A DNA stretch of 64,000 nucleotides from Haladaptatus halobius (GTDB lineage: Archaea; Halobacteriota; Halobacteria; Halobacteriales; Haladaptataceae), in NCBI RefSeq assembly GCF_020618475.1, contig NZ_CP085337.1:372001-436000 (forward strand), written 5' to 3'. Position 1 is the first letter of the stretch. Each line of letters starts with the position of its first letter. Shown here piece by piece: positions 43,087 through 51,807 of this stretch. The position numbers were made by a program, and so were the translations under genes. The notes beneath the pieces are model-generated. The model did not search any database and had not been told where the DNA came from. It saw nothing but the letters and a program-made list of their open reading frames with translations.

Positions 43087-46000
43087 TGGGTGGTCTCGTC
43101 AATTCGATTGTCGAGAACGTCCGTGGGCAGTGCAACCCCGCCGTTCGGCAAATGGACGATGACCTCGTGACCGACCTCTACGACCACGCCCGCGAGCAAT
43201 CGGCGCTCATCGGCATTCGCCCGTACAAAGACGAGGGGGGCCTTCAGCGAGGGATGCAGCTACTCAGTTCGCTGCATGACGTGCGGTTAGACGGGCGGGT
43301 TCGCAAGCGAAACGTGACGCCGGGGAGTGCGTTCGAACTCGTCTATGACGACGACGAAGAAATCCTGCAATATCGGTTCGCGCCCGGTGACGGGGGGATG
43401 CACGACCGGCTTGACCGACAACTCAAAACGTACTATGGGGACTCAGATATTGTCGAGATTGAACCTGAGTTCTTGGACATGGCCGCCGGCCAGTACGTCG
43501 CCGCCGCCCGGCTCAAACTCCGCCAAGACGATTCGTTCCTGCCGATTAAGCATTTCAAGCTCGATCCGGATCACTTCGAGACTGACCCCTACGACTCGAT
43601 TACCTCAGAAATGGTCGGTGCCCCACACCGCCCGAATGCCGACGTGATGGTCCAGATCATGATCAAACCCGCCATCAGTAATGCGACGTGGGACCGGCGG
43701 AACTGGTACCACGGCATCGGGAAAACAGTGCGCCGGCTCAAGCAGTCCAAGAGCGGCTTCGATGCAGGCGCAGTACTGGAGGAGACAACCTCGGCGATCG
43801 CAGGCGGGAAGCTCGAAGGCGTTGACTCAGACGAACAGCAGAACTTCACGAAGTATCGCGAGGAGGCCAGCAACTCGAAAGCCGCGAACATCGTCGCAAA
43901 CCAACGCGGCAAAAAGGGCTATCACGTCGATATTCGTGTCGTTGCGGTCTCTAACAGCAAAGAAGAGGCCGTTTCACGGGTCGAGGAGACCGCCGGAATG
44001 TACCGCAAATTCTACGATTCCAGTTACGAGCAGGGGTTCACTCCCAAATTCTTGAAGGAGAAGAAGCTGGATGGGTTCTTGGAGTCGATGGCGGGCCGGG
44101 AGTGGACTGGCACCGACCAAGGCATTACGTTCGCCACCGACACGCTCACTGGCATTTGTCACGTCCCAACCGACCTCAACACCCAAGAGATCGAGTATAC
44201 CATGAGCAAGTCCGGACGCGGCATTCCGCCAAGAACGCCGCGGTTCGACTACGACGCCCACAATCTCGAACGCGCGACGAGCGATCCCGGCGCAATTCAA
44301 CTCGCCATGCTCTCGGAGGACGACCCTGCCCGTCCCTACTGGTACGGACGCGGCAAGAAGAACGGGATTGAGGCGGGCGTGGCTCCCGAGATCCTGAACA
44401 TTCACCAATTTGTCGGAGGAGGGACAGGTATGGGCAAAACTACATTCTTGGTGAATCAGGCGAGCCAGATCATGAATCGGGGCCATGGCTGTCTCATCTT
44501 CGACCCCAAAGGCAAGGACGCCGACGAGTTCTTGCGGGAAGTCCCCGAAGATCGTGAGGATGATTTGGTATTCGTCGATCTCACCGACGAGTACGACGAA
44601 CAAGTCACGTTCAACTTCATGGAAGTACCAAGCAATGCGCCGCCGGACAGTCGAGCGTTCGCGAGCGCCGTCGAAGCGCTGGCCGACGACGTGGTCGCGA
44701 TTGCTGCACAGGCTGGTGGTGACGACAACTACTGGGGTGCGTTGATGAACCGAGTGACGCGGACGCTTATCCGGGGGATGGCCAAGTCAGGCCGGGACTG
44801 CACGCTGCTCGATCTCGCGTGCTGTGTCGCGGACAGTGATAACCTCGATAAGTTCCATAACTGGATGGACGAAGAGCGCATCCACTTCATCCGAGAGTCG
44901 GCCAAACGCATTGCCGAGAAAGAGGATAGTGACCTCGAACCGCTCGCCGGGCGCTTCAGCCAGTGGATTGAGAACGACGCCGTGCGGAACCTGATTAGCA
45001 ACCCGGACAGTACGGTGTCGATTCAGGAAGCCGTCGAGGACGGGAAGATCGTCGTCGTTCGCAACGACCCGAGCAGCGGGGAAACCGAAAAACGACTGTT
45101 CGCGACGGCGCTGATTCGTCGGGCATGGGTCGCCATTCGGGAAGCCGACGAGAATCCGCCGTTCTACGTGATTTGTGACGAGTTCGACTCTATCGTGACC
45201 GAGGAGTCGAACATCCATAAGATCCTCTCGGAAGCCCGTGCCTTCGACTTCTGCCTGACGCTCGCATGCCAGAACCCGTCGAATCAGTTGCCGAAGAAAG
45301 TCGAGAAGGCAATCGCGAACCAATGTCGGACGTTCATCTCCTATAATCCCGGTGGGGACGAAGACGCTCGGTTGATCGCCAAGCAGCATTCGCGGGATAT
45401 TGAGTGGGACGACCTGATGAACATGAGTCCGTACACGTTCTTCATGCGGACGCTGGACGACGACGATCAGCTGACCCACTCCTACAAGGTGCGCGCGTTC
45501 CCCCCAGTCGGGGAAGTCCGCACTGAGCAGACCGACCAGCCCGGTCGCACCGACGCCGAGTTAGACGGGCTCAAACGGACGTCGCTGGAAGAGTACGGAA
45601 CAACGCAACTTACCCCCGAAGAACAGCAGGAAGTCTCGCACTTCTACAACGGTGAGCAGCCAGACGCAGAGCCAGCAGCGGCCGCGAGTGATCTCAGCGA
45701 AAAGGCGTGGCGTAATCAGGCGCTGAAAGCCGTCTACGACGAGACAATCCGGCAGGGCGATCCTGGGGGGTGGGTTCCCGTCGCGGACTGTGTGGACCGA
45801 TTGAACGACTACCTGCCGGAGACGAACGTGAGTGATGCCGGGAAAGCATGGCGCAAAGTCCTGCAGGAGATTCCCGATCCATACATTGACCGGCGCGAGG
45901 TCGAAGACGAGATGCAGGTCAAGCCCCTCGATACGGGCTTCCTGAATCTCGGCGACTCAGAGAACGACGGGAAGGCCGAGCATTGGGCACCAATGGCTGA

Positions 46001-46904
46001 TGCGTACGTCCCGATGACCCAACTCGGCTTTATCTTCGAAATCCCCGAGCAGACAGGGGAGGCAATGCCCGACGGTCTCGCCCGCCTCGATGACGTACTC
46101 TCGATTGCGCCGGACGACGATCCTGAGACGATAGCAGACACAGTGAACAGCTATCGAGAGAATCACACGCTCTTACATCGGTTGGCGGGGACGAGTGACG
46201 CCTACATCGAAAGCGAGCATACAACCGGGAGTACCCAACCCTCACAGACGGTGCGGAATCTCGCTCAAGCGCACAACGCAGGGCATCGGTGTCTGTTCTT
46301 CGCCCGTGAAGAGGTGGCTGAGAAGGTGTATGAAACGGTCGCAGCGGAGCCGTTCTGTTGTCGGAGCCGTCACCCGGTAGAGGGTGAACGGCGGTTCTAC
46401 ACGGGGACACAGACGCTTACTATCGAGGGCGAACCGATCACGCGGCCCGGTGGCCGGGAGAACGTCTGGGTGTACGACGAGCAGACCGACGAGTACATCC
46501 TCCGCGACGGAGAGGGAACCGTGCATGCCCGCTTCGAGACGGCCGCCGACATCTTCACCGACGCCAGCGTCTACCCGGAGGGTGGCGACCGAAACGTCAA
46601 GCCGCCGGTGATTCCTGAGTACGAGATGGACGGCGATTTGAGCGAGGTCAAGTGGGACGTGATCGTCGTCCCGCCGGAAACGACCACGCCAATGGACATC
46701 CGGCTGTACAAGGGCGACACGCAGTCACCGTTGACCGATCTAGTAGACGATGACGGAGACTCGTCCGAGAGTGCGGACGAGCAGAACGAGACAGCGACTG
46801 AAACACAAATTGAGGATGTGACGCGCGAGCCAGTGCAGAGCGTCGAGGAAATCGATGATGAGGAGTCGGTTGAAGAGGGATTGAGTGGACTGTTTGGCAA
46901 GTAG
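43065..46904 (+). CDS. VirD4/TraD-like type IV coupling ATPase with long C-terminal extension
   Basis: The 1279-residue protein has a P-loop VGGGTGMGKTTFLVNQASQI near residue 450, CLIFDPKGKDADEFLREVPE, and Walker B PPFYVICDEFDSIVTEESN near 700, followed by FDFCLTLACQNPSNQLPKKV. This is the TraD/TraG-type motor that brings DNA to the secretion channel. A region from about 870 onward (SEKAWRNQALKAVYDETIRQ, GWVPVADCVDRLNDYLPETN and more) is extra and could contain winged-helix-like and substrate-recognition parts. The last 50 residues are acidic. The overlap with the VirB4 gene ensures joint expression. Confidence 0.87.
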   Translation: MGLGVELMGGLVNSIVENVRGQCNPAVRQMDDDLVTDLYDHAREQSALIGIRPYKDEGGLQRGMQLLSSLHDVRLDGRVRKRNVTPGSAFELVYDDDEEILQYRFAPGDGGMHDRLDRQLKTYYGDSDIVEIEPEFLDMAAGQYVAAARLKLRQDDSFLPIKHFKLDPDHFETDPYDSITSEMVGAPHRPNADVMVQIMIKPAISNATWDRRNWYHGIGKTVRRLKQSKSGFDAGAVLEETTSAIAGGKLEGVDSDEQQNFTKYREEASNSKAANIVANQRGKKGYHVDIRVVAVSNSKEEAVSRVEETAGMYRKFYDSSYEQGFTPKFLKEKKLDGFLESMAGREWTGTDQGITFATDTLTGICHVPTDLNTQEIEYTMSKSGRGIPPRTPRFDYDAHNLERATSDPGAIQLAMLSEDDPARPYWYGRGKKNGIEAGVAPEILNIHQFVGGGTGMGKTTFLVNQASQIMNRGHGCLIFDPKGKDADEFLREVPEDREDDLVFVDLTDEYDEQVTFNFMEVPSNAPPDSRAFASAVEALADDVVAIAAQAGGDDNYWGALMNRVTRTLIRGMAKSGRDCTLLDLACCVADSDNLDKFHNWMDEERIHFIRESAKRIAEKEDSDLEPLAGRFSQWIENDAVRNLISNPDSTVSIQEAVEDGKIVVVRNDPSSGETEKRLFATALIRRAWVAIREADENPPFYVICDEFDSIVTEESNIHKILSEARAFDFCLTLACQNPSNQLPKKVEKAIANQCRTFISYNPGGDEDARLIAKQHSRDIEWDDLMNMSPYTFFMRTLDDDDQLTHSYKVRAFPPVGEVRTEQTDQPGRTDAELDGLKRTSLEEYGTTQLTPEEQQEVSHFYNGEQPDAEPAAAASDLSEKAWRNQALKAVYDETIRQGDPGGWVPVADCVDRLNDYLPETNVSDAGKAWRKVLQEIPDPYIDRREVEDEMQVKPLDTGFLNLGDSENDGKAEHWAPMADAYVPMTQLGFIFEIPEQTGEAMPDGLARLDDVLSIAPDDDPETIADTVNSYRENHTLLHRLAGTSDAYIESEHTTGSTQPSQTVRNLAQAHNAGHRCLFFAREEVAEKVYETVAAEPFCCRSRHPVEGERRFYTGTQTLTIEGEPITRPGGRENVWVYDEQTDEYILRDGEGTVHARFETAADIFTDASVYPEGGDRNVKPPVIPEYEMDGDLSEVKWDVIVVPPETTTPMDIRLYKGDTQSPLTDLVDDDGDSSESADEQNETATETQIEDVTREPVQSVEEIDDEESVEEGLSGLFGK

Positions 46905-46912
46905 ATCGCGTT

Positions 46913-47677
46913 GGCTCTGTTGAACCCTCAGAGCGTGATAGGAATAGCGTGCTGGATAGAGAGGGCGTATTCGGCAACCCGCCACCCCTTGATCTATACA
47001 TAAAAAATTGAATAGACCGATAGGAAGAGTATGCGTGTTGCTCAGTGAGGGGTTCCAGTTGGCCTGTTGAACAAGGCGATGAAAGTATATCCGAGGTAGA
47101 AGCCAGTTCCGTGAATCCCCGTCTGGATCAGGAGTTCTTCGGGTGTGATGATTCCCAGAAAATGAATAAACCACATATCACTAAGGGAGATGAGAAACGC
47201 GAGAGCGTACGTGAACACCGCCCTGCGAATACTGAGCAGAGGACTTGCCCGTAATTGTTCAAGCATATTGTTGAATCTCCCGGCGAGGTGTATAGTCTTT
47301 TTCTGTGTCTATAACTCCGAACTGCCGACAGATGACAACCAGTACATGACCGATTCGCATTTTGTATTTTGCAGCCGCTCAACGAGTTACCGAGCTGCTG
47401 TCACAAAACGTCGTGCTGAATAGAGAGGGTGTCTCTATCACTGAATATCTGGAGAGAGTGCCAGAACTTCCACAAAGATTAGATACGTATTGTGAATCTA
47501 TTAGCACATGTCTTCCAACAGCTAGCCAATCAAATGGACAAATCCAGAGTATATCGCAGCTGTTACTCCCTGCTACTCTCGCCTACGAACTTGCTCGTCG
47601 CTTTCAGTGATCAATACGCACCCTCTATTCAGCACGACTTTCTCAAATTGTCACTGATTGAGAGATTCAACAGAGCC
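46913..47677. mobile_element. Decayed IS/MITE-like region bounded by GGCTCTGTTGAA inverted repeats
   Basis: GGCTCTGTTGAA at 46913-46924 is exactly repeated in inverse orientation at 47666-47677, bounding 765 bases. Inside, CGTGCTGRATAGAGAGGG-like sequence appears at 46946-46966 and 47410-47432 (plus). Its reverse complement is at 47611-47640. No intact transposase is present. A frame at 47362-47610 (SITEYLERVPELPQRLDTYC) may be a gene remnant. I read this as nested or recombined insertion-sequence ends. A specific IS family is not assigned. Confidence 0.45.
47042..47266 (-). CDS. Small membrane protein (74 aa)
   Basis: LLSIRRAVFTYALAFLISLS, DMWFIHFLGIITPEELLIQT and GFYLGYTFIALFNRPTG give two clear hydrophobic helices separated by a short loop. 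It lies wholly inside the inverted-repeat-bounded region, so it could be cargo. No family is recognised. Coding is judged from the clean helix pattern only. Confidence 0.4.
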   Translation of the reverse strand: MLEQLRASPLLSIRRAVFTYALAFLISLSDMWFIHFLGIITPEELLIQTGIHGTGFYLGYTFIALFNRPTGTPH

Positions 47678-47683
47678 ACGGCG

Positions 47684-48160
47684 TTATTGAAGTAACGCCG
47701 CTGCTTTCTCGTCGTCGATGAGGTCGGCTTGCTGGGCGACTTTGACGAGCATTTTCTGGGTATCTTCAAGATCGCTGCGGAGCGCGTCAATTTCATCCTG
47801 CTGTGCCTGTATCTGCTCATGGAGGGCGTCGGTAGTCACACCGGGTGTAACCGCGTCGTCCATCTGTGTTTCTGTGAACGTCTCTCCCTCGTCGGTGAGC
47901 CGCCACACACGTGCTTTGGACCCCCCGTGGGAGACGTACTGACGCTCTGCGGTTTCCGTGATGAGACCCCACCGCTCTAGGGTATTCAGATGGTGGTTCA
48001 TACTCCCGCTGGGCACGCCACTGCGTTGGCGCAGCGTGGAGGTATCAAGTTCTCTTGTATCAGCTTCCTTGAATACGGTGAGGAGATTCCGGCGCTGCTC
48101 TCCGAGTTGCGCGGCAATCTCGTCTGGTGCCGGTGTCCCGGCGTGAGTATCATCTTCCAT
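47684..48160 (-). CDS. Winged-helix regulator with C-terminal coiled coil
   Basis: The 158-residue protein has an N-terminal winged helix (LGEQRRNLLTVFKEADTREL, LRQRSGVPSGSMNHHLNTLE, RWGLITETAERQYVSHGGSK, RVWRLTDEG). A heptad-rich segment follows from about residue 110 (EQIQAQQDEIDALRSDLEDT, QKMLVKVAQQADLID), likely for dimerisation. It is the kind of regulator carried by haloarchaeal plasmids and integrated elements. Two palindromes lie directly before its start, which suggests autoregulation and perhaps control of the conjugation genes. Confidence 0.8.
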   Translation of the reverse strand: MEDDTHAGTPAPDEIAAQLGEQRRNLLTVFKEADTRELDTSTLRQRSGVPSGSMNHHLNTLERWGLITETAERQYVSHGGSKARVWRLTDEGETFTETQMDDAVTPGVTTDALHEQIQAQQDEIDALRSDLEDTQKMLVKVAQQADLIDDEKAAALLQ

Positions 48161-48178
48161 AGGCTTCTACACACGGCT

Positions 48179-48228
48179 ATAACGGGTTATGACGGCATTA
48201 ATATTATGACTAAATATAACCGTGGTTA
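48179..48228 (-). promoter_or_regulatory. Two short palindromes upstream of the winged-helix gene
   Basis: ATAAC-GG-GTTAT spans 48179-48190, 19-30 bases before the minus-strand ATG at 48160. TAACC-GT-GGTTA spans 48217-48228. Both have 5-bp arms and 2-base spacers and share the core TAAC/GTTA. The first overlaps the expected start-of-transcription region and the second lies upstream of the TATA position. They fit operators of a dimeric repressor. The regulatory role is inferred. Confidence 0.5.
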
Positions 48229-48678
48229 GAAATACCGACACAAAACACCTCCCAACAGAACATCGCCGAGTGCTACAGGAAAACTGGATACTACGAGAAA
48301 GTAAAAGGCAGATGATAGTGGGAGGCTGTGATGAAAACCGAGCGTCTACATAGTGGGCACCCAACAGGGCGCCATAGACTGCATCCCCAATATATCACAA
48401 AACAGACGTATACTACAATAGCGCAAGTGGGCACCCCGGAGGGCAAAGCAGAGCCGAGCAAATCCCGTGAGAAGCGGCGGACAGACCACGCCGACACATG
48501 GGACAGTCCACCCGAAGTCACGCGAGAAAGCAAAGAGCGAGACAGTGAGACAGTCAAGCCATAGCGAACCTAGAGGGGGAAGAAGCAAAGAAGCGAAAAG
48601 GGACAGTTCAAAGGTAGCTCATAGTCACTCTAGTGGAATGAGAACGTATCTATATCTCCGTGTATAGTGCGAGAACCC
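48229..48678. other. Non-coding region with GGGCACCC and GACAGTC motifs
   Basis: No convincing coding frame is present. GTGGGCACCC occurs twice (near 48351 and 48426). From 48480 the plus strand becomes purine-rich (AGCAAAGAGCGAGACAGTG), with GACAGTC at 48502 and 48549 and GACAGTT at 48602. It flanks the repeat region described separately. Confidence 0.4.
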
Positions 48679-49639
48679 TCAGTTCTTGCGTTGGTAATAG
48701 AGTTCAACGAGTTTGAAGACAGCCCAGACCGTGATTAAGATGGAACTGATGAAGACAATGTTCATCCCGAGCAGTGAGAGTGGCTGAGCAATCCCAAGCA
48801 GGTCAAGTGTGAACCCGACGAGTGCGCCCAGGGCGCCGAAGATGATGGGGCCGACGATGATGAGCGCTAGCAGCGACGCACCGATGACTTCGAGGAGGTT
48901 CCGCGTGTAGGGCTGCTTGAGTGACTGGACAACTGAACTCATAGATAATAGCACAACTGCAGACACAATAAAAATTTCTATAATATTCACAGTGCATCTA
49001 ATAGGGGCACAAGAAGTGGTTTTCAAAATCAGCGACAGTAAGAGTGAGGACAGTCCTCTACTACCGAACAGACCCAAAAAAGACGCAAAACGCCCACGAT
49101 GGGGTGTTAGCCGGAACTCACGACAGGTGAGGTGCCACTATGCGCGACACACGGCAACTCACTGTGAGAGACAGGCTGGGGTGCCAGCAGGAGCACGCAC
49201 TGTCCGGGTACCGGTGTGACAGCATCATCTGGGTGCCACTCTAAGCGCACCAGTGGGGTGCCCTCTTCTGCGAGACAGCGCAATTTCAGTGAACGAGATC
49301 GACAGCGGGACGGCAACAGCACGAAGGACTGTCCACCAGCGACAGACTGCGGTTCCGCCGGCCACCGACAGGGGAACTGTCAACTCTGGCGACCAGCACG
49401 CCCTGGACTCTGGCGGTGTCCCGCTGGAGGGACTGTCCACCCTCCCGGGAAAAACTGGACGTCCAGTAGCGAGAACGGGGACTGTCAGTAGCGAGCTCCG
49501 TTAGTGGGACTGTCACTGTAAGCGTACCAGCCATGAGAGGCGGTGAAACGCCTGAAAGCACCCAGATTACTACGGAAATCTGGTGTCCGGACCACGCGAA
49601 ATAGGGGACTGTCAGCCAGACCAGTGCAGGCCGACTGTC
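48501..49639. repeat. Cluster of GGACWGTCC / GACTGTC motifs
   Basis: On the right side, GACTGTC (plus strand) starts at 49327, 49431, 49480, 49508, 49607 and 49633, with AACTGTC at 49375. On the left side, the reverse complement GACAGTC starts at 48502, 48549 and 49049. The full near-palindrome GGACWGTCC is found at 48501, 49048, 49326 and 49430, and GAGGACAGTCCTC at 49046-49058 is a perfect palindrome around a central base. A ~12-base direct repeat AGTAGCGAG recurs near 49465 and 49487. Density is far above chance for a 7-mer. Candidate roles are replication or transfer origin, or regulator binding array. Confidence 0.55.
48679..48942 (-). CDS. Small membrane protein (87 aa)
   Basis: From MSSVVQSLKQPYTRNLLEVI there are two long hydrophobic segments, IGASLLALIIVGPIIFGALG with ALVGFTLDLLG, and LLGMNIVFISSILITVWAVF. 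A basic tail KLVELYYQRKN follows. The longer upstream frame lacks coding character. It sits between two arms of the GACTGTC repeat cluster. No family is recognised. It may be a small protein of the mobile element. Confidence 0.6.
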   Translation of the reverse strand: MSSVVQSLKQPYTRNLLEVIGASLLALIIVGPIIFGALGALVGFTLDLLGIAQPLSLLGMNIVFISSILITVWAVFKLVELYYQRKN

Positions 49640-49815
49640 CCACCCGCGATAGCAGGAGCGGTCATTCGGCGCAATCTTGTGCAGTCGAGAGGGTCAGTAG
49701 TCGTTCGTTGAATAGAGAGCATGGATTAAGCAAGTAGGAACGGTGTTGGAAAATAGATGAAATAGTAGTTTCACTCTTCACAATATTTTCCAATTAAGAA
49801 AGCATCCCACTTTCT

Positions 49816-50151
49816 ATGGAGACCGAATCTCGCTGGCCACGTTGGGATGTTTTTTTCCTCCTGTTAGGTGTTGGATTCCTCCTTTTTACAGTATTCACTG
49901 GCGCTGGAGGGTGCGCACCGGTTGGTGGATATAACGGCCCATCTGGAATCCATTATTATATTCTTGAAATTTCAGAGATCGGATTTGCGTATGGAAACAG
50001 ATGTCAAATTACCTGTCAAACACTTGGGATAGTCCTCAGTCTCCTTTGCACTGGAATATTCACTGCCGGTGTTGCACTAAGCAGTTGTGGTACACCGATC
50101 TCGAGTGATTGTGAAGTGGGCTGGTTTAGTTCAGTAGACTGCCTTCTGTAG
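49816..50151 (+). CDS. Hypothetical two-helix membrane protein, Cys-rich
   Basis: The 111-residue protein METESRWPRWDVFFLLLGVG has a first helix (VFFLLLGVGFLLFTVFTGAG). A Cys/Gly-containing outer loop follows (GCAPVGGYNGPSGIHYYILE, YGNRCQITCQ), then a second helix (LGIVLSLLCTGIFTAGVALS) and a Cys-containing tail. Base composition is more AT-rich than in the cobalamin region. I do not recognise the family. Confidence 0.5.
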   Translation: METESRWPRWDVFFLLLGVGFLLFTVFTGAGGCAPVGGYNGPSGIHYYILEISEIGFAYGNRCQITCQTLGIVLSLLCTGIFTAGVALSSCGTPISSDCEVGWFSSVDCLL

Positions 50152-50556
50152 ATCGGCGTAAGAACTGTCACTGACAGCGAACCGATGAGAGTATCTGTGA
50201 GAGCAAAAGTGATTGTGGGAGGAAAGGGAGTCTACCTGCTGTGTACGGACGATTTACTTCGGAAATGTGGTGTGGTAAAAGTGGACTATCCAGATGGCAG
50301 AAGCCAACTGTCTGCACTGTTGGGATTCACTTGAAAGATGGGGTGGTTCACACCGGGTGGGCACCATGTTTTCGCCTGGCCGACTGTCCGCTGAGTACGA
50401 CTATTTGTAAGCAGCAGATATTCTGTTGGGTGCTGGCTACAGTCAAGGCAAGTAATTAGATTGGAGATCCTCTGAAATCCGGAGTTTCGTGGCGTTGACT
50501 GTTCACTGCTGAAGCCATTAATCCATAGAGTTTCAGATGCTTTTTATCACGCCTTT
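50152..50556. other. Intergenic, scattered ACTGTC motifs
   Basis: AACTGTC at 50163 and 50306 and GACTGTC at 50382 continue the motif from the region at 48.5-49.6 kb at lower density. GGTGGGCACC at about 50357 matches the left-flank motif. No supported gene. Confidence 0.35.
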
Positions 50557-50739
50557 TCAGACATCATTCATACGTTGGCTTGTTCCCGTACCACATTCTA
50601 AACATTCTGCAATACGATATGGTTCCCGTGAAAACCCAACTCCATCATTCTCGCCTTCTTCGATTATTTCTATGGAAATCTTGTGCGTGGTTTCCCCTTC
50701 ACAGGTTGCACATTCCTCGACATGGGTTTCTTCATCCAT
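50557..50739 (-). CDS. Small zinc beta-ribbon protein (DUF7835-like)
   Basis: The 60-residue protein has two CxxC knuckles, EECATCEGETTH and AECLECGTGTS. They are separated by about 35 residues containing the strands KISIEIIEEGE. This is a classic zinc ribbon and matches small haloarchaeal proteins that I recall as DUF7835. It is probably cytosolic; no target is known. Confidence 0.75.
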   Translation of the reverse strand: MDEETHVEECATCEGETTHKISIEIIEEGENDGVGFSREPYRIAECLECGTGTSQRMNDV

Positions 50740-50907
50740 ATCGGATCTTCGGTAGCCACCTTTAATTAGCTGCTCGAAAACTCCAAGGCATAAAGGACAA
50801 AATCAGAACCTTTGCCATCCGTGGTGACGCTTAACGCCTGTATTCTGCTCATATGTGTTACCAACACAGATGCAAGAACTACAACGGTGACTGTAACAAA
50901 TCCTGGT

Positions 50908-51807
50908 TTATATTTTCTCTGGGTTATTCGTTTTTTCCCTAGCAGCCTCTTCGGCCGACATTGGAACCCCTTCTGGTGGGTTTGTTTTCGAATTTTCTCC
51001 TGTTTCTGTGTTCTTAGTAATGATTTCACCGCCGTTAGTACCAACAAGAGACCCTTCAATATTTGAGTTAATGACCTTCGTTGTCCCGTACCAAGACCAG
51101 ACACCGCGATTATTGACTGTTCCAGGTTGTGAACAGTTTTCACCGCAAGGCGGTGTGGTTTCATCTACTTCAACGACGGTGTTTTTTACATACGCTGTTC
51201 GGTCGCCTTTTGCGTTCATTCTGATATTAGAAATATTGTTGCTTCGGAAGTAGGAATCTTCAACGTGTGTTATCCCGACTGCACCCTGAGTTCCAGGTCC
51301 GGATGCATAAAGGCCGTTATTGACCATATTAGCCATGTGAATGTGACGGACGTTGATAGTACCTCGATGAGGGAGATTAGCATTCACCCATATTCCACCA
51401 CCACTTTTTCGGGGTTGCATACCATCTCCCAGGTAGACATTCTCAATAAGACCGTGTCCGTTGGGAGACTTAACGCCAGGAGTCATAATGAAGTTTGCAC
51501 CATTATGTTGACCCTTGATGCCGACGTTTCGGATCGTCCAGCCACTGCCATTCGTTTTGAACAACACCCCCGCATTCTTTGCGGTAATGTCGATGAGAAC
51601 GTTTTCAAACGTCTCTTGGTCACTGATCTCAATGAGTCTGTTCTCACTGGGAGAAACGGTAATCGTCTTATAGGACTTTGATCCGGCTTTACCGCTCCTG
51701 CTCATCGTGGCAGCTGCAGCAATCGTTGATCCCACTGATTTGAGGTATGCCCGGCGGTTGCAGAACGATTCAGTATCTTTTTCGTTATCGCTAGGTAGAC
51801 GCCTCAT
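50908..51807 (-). CDS. Tat-exported right-handed beta-helix protein
   Basis: The 299-residue protein has a twin-arginine-like start CNRRAYLKSVGSTIAAAATM. Beta-helix rungs follow: NVLIDITAKNAGVLFKTNGS, GWTIRNVGIKGQHNGANFIM, GLIENVYLGDGMQ, INVRHIHMANMVNNGLYASG, HVEDSYFRSNNISNIRMNAK and KVINSNIEGSLVGTNGGEII. Two Cys (PPCGENCSQ) may form a disulfide. It resembles polysaccharide-active or surface beta-helix proteins, like those at 22 and 35 kb. The tail is polar and disordered. Confidence 0.75.
   Translation of the reverse strand: MRRLPSDNEKDTESFCNRRAYLKSVGSTIAAAATMSRSGKAGSKSYKTITVSPSENRLIEISDQETFENVLIDITAKNAGVLFKTNGSGWTIRNVGIKGQHNGANFIMTPGVKSPNGHGLIENVYLGDGMQPRKSGGGIWVNANLPHRGTINVRHIHMANMVNNGLYASGPGTQGAVGITHVEDSYFRSNNISNIRMNAKGDRTAYVKNTVVEVDETTPPCGENCSQPGTVNNRGVWSWYGTTKVINSNIEGSLVGTNGGEIITKNTETGENSKTNPPEGVPMSAEEAAREKTNNPEKI

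Noticed and set aside
48501..49639. CRISPR array interpretation of the repeat cluster
   Set aside because: The repeated unit is only 7-9 bases, spacing is irregular and orientation varies; there are no cas genes.
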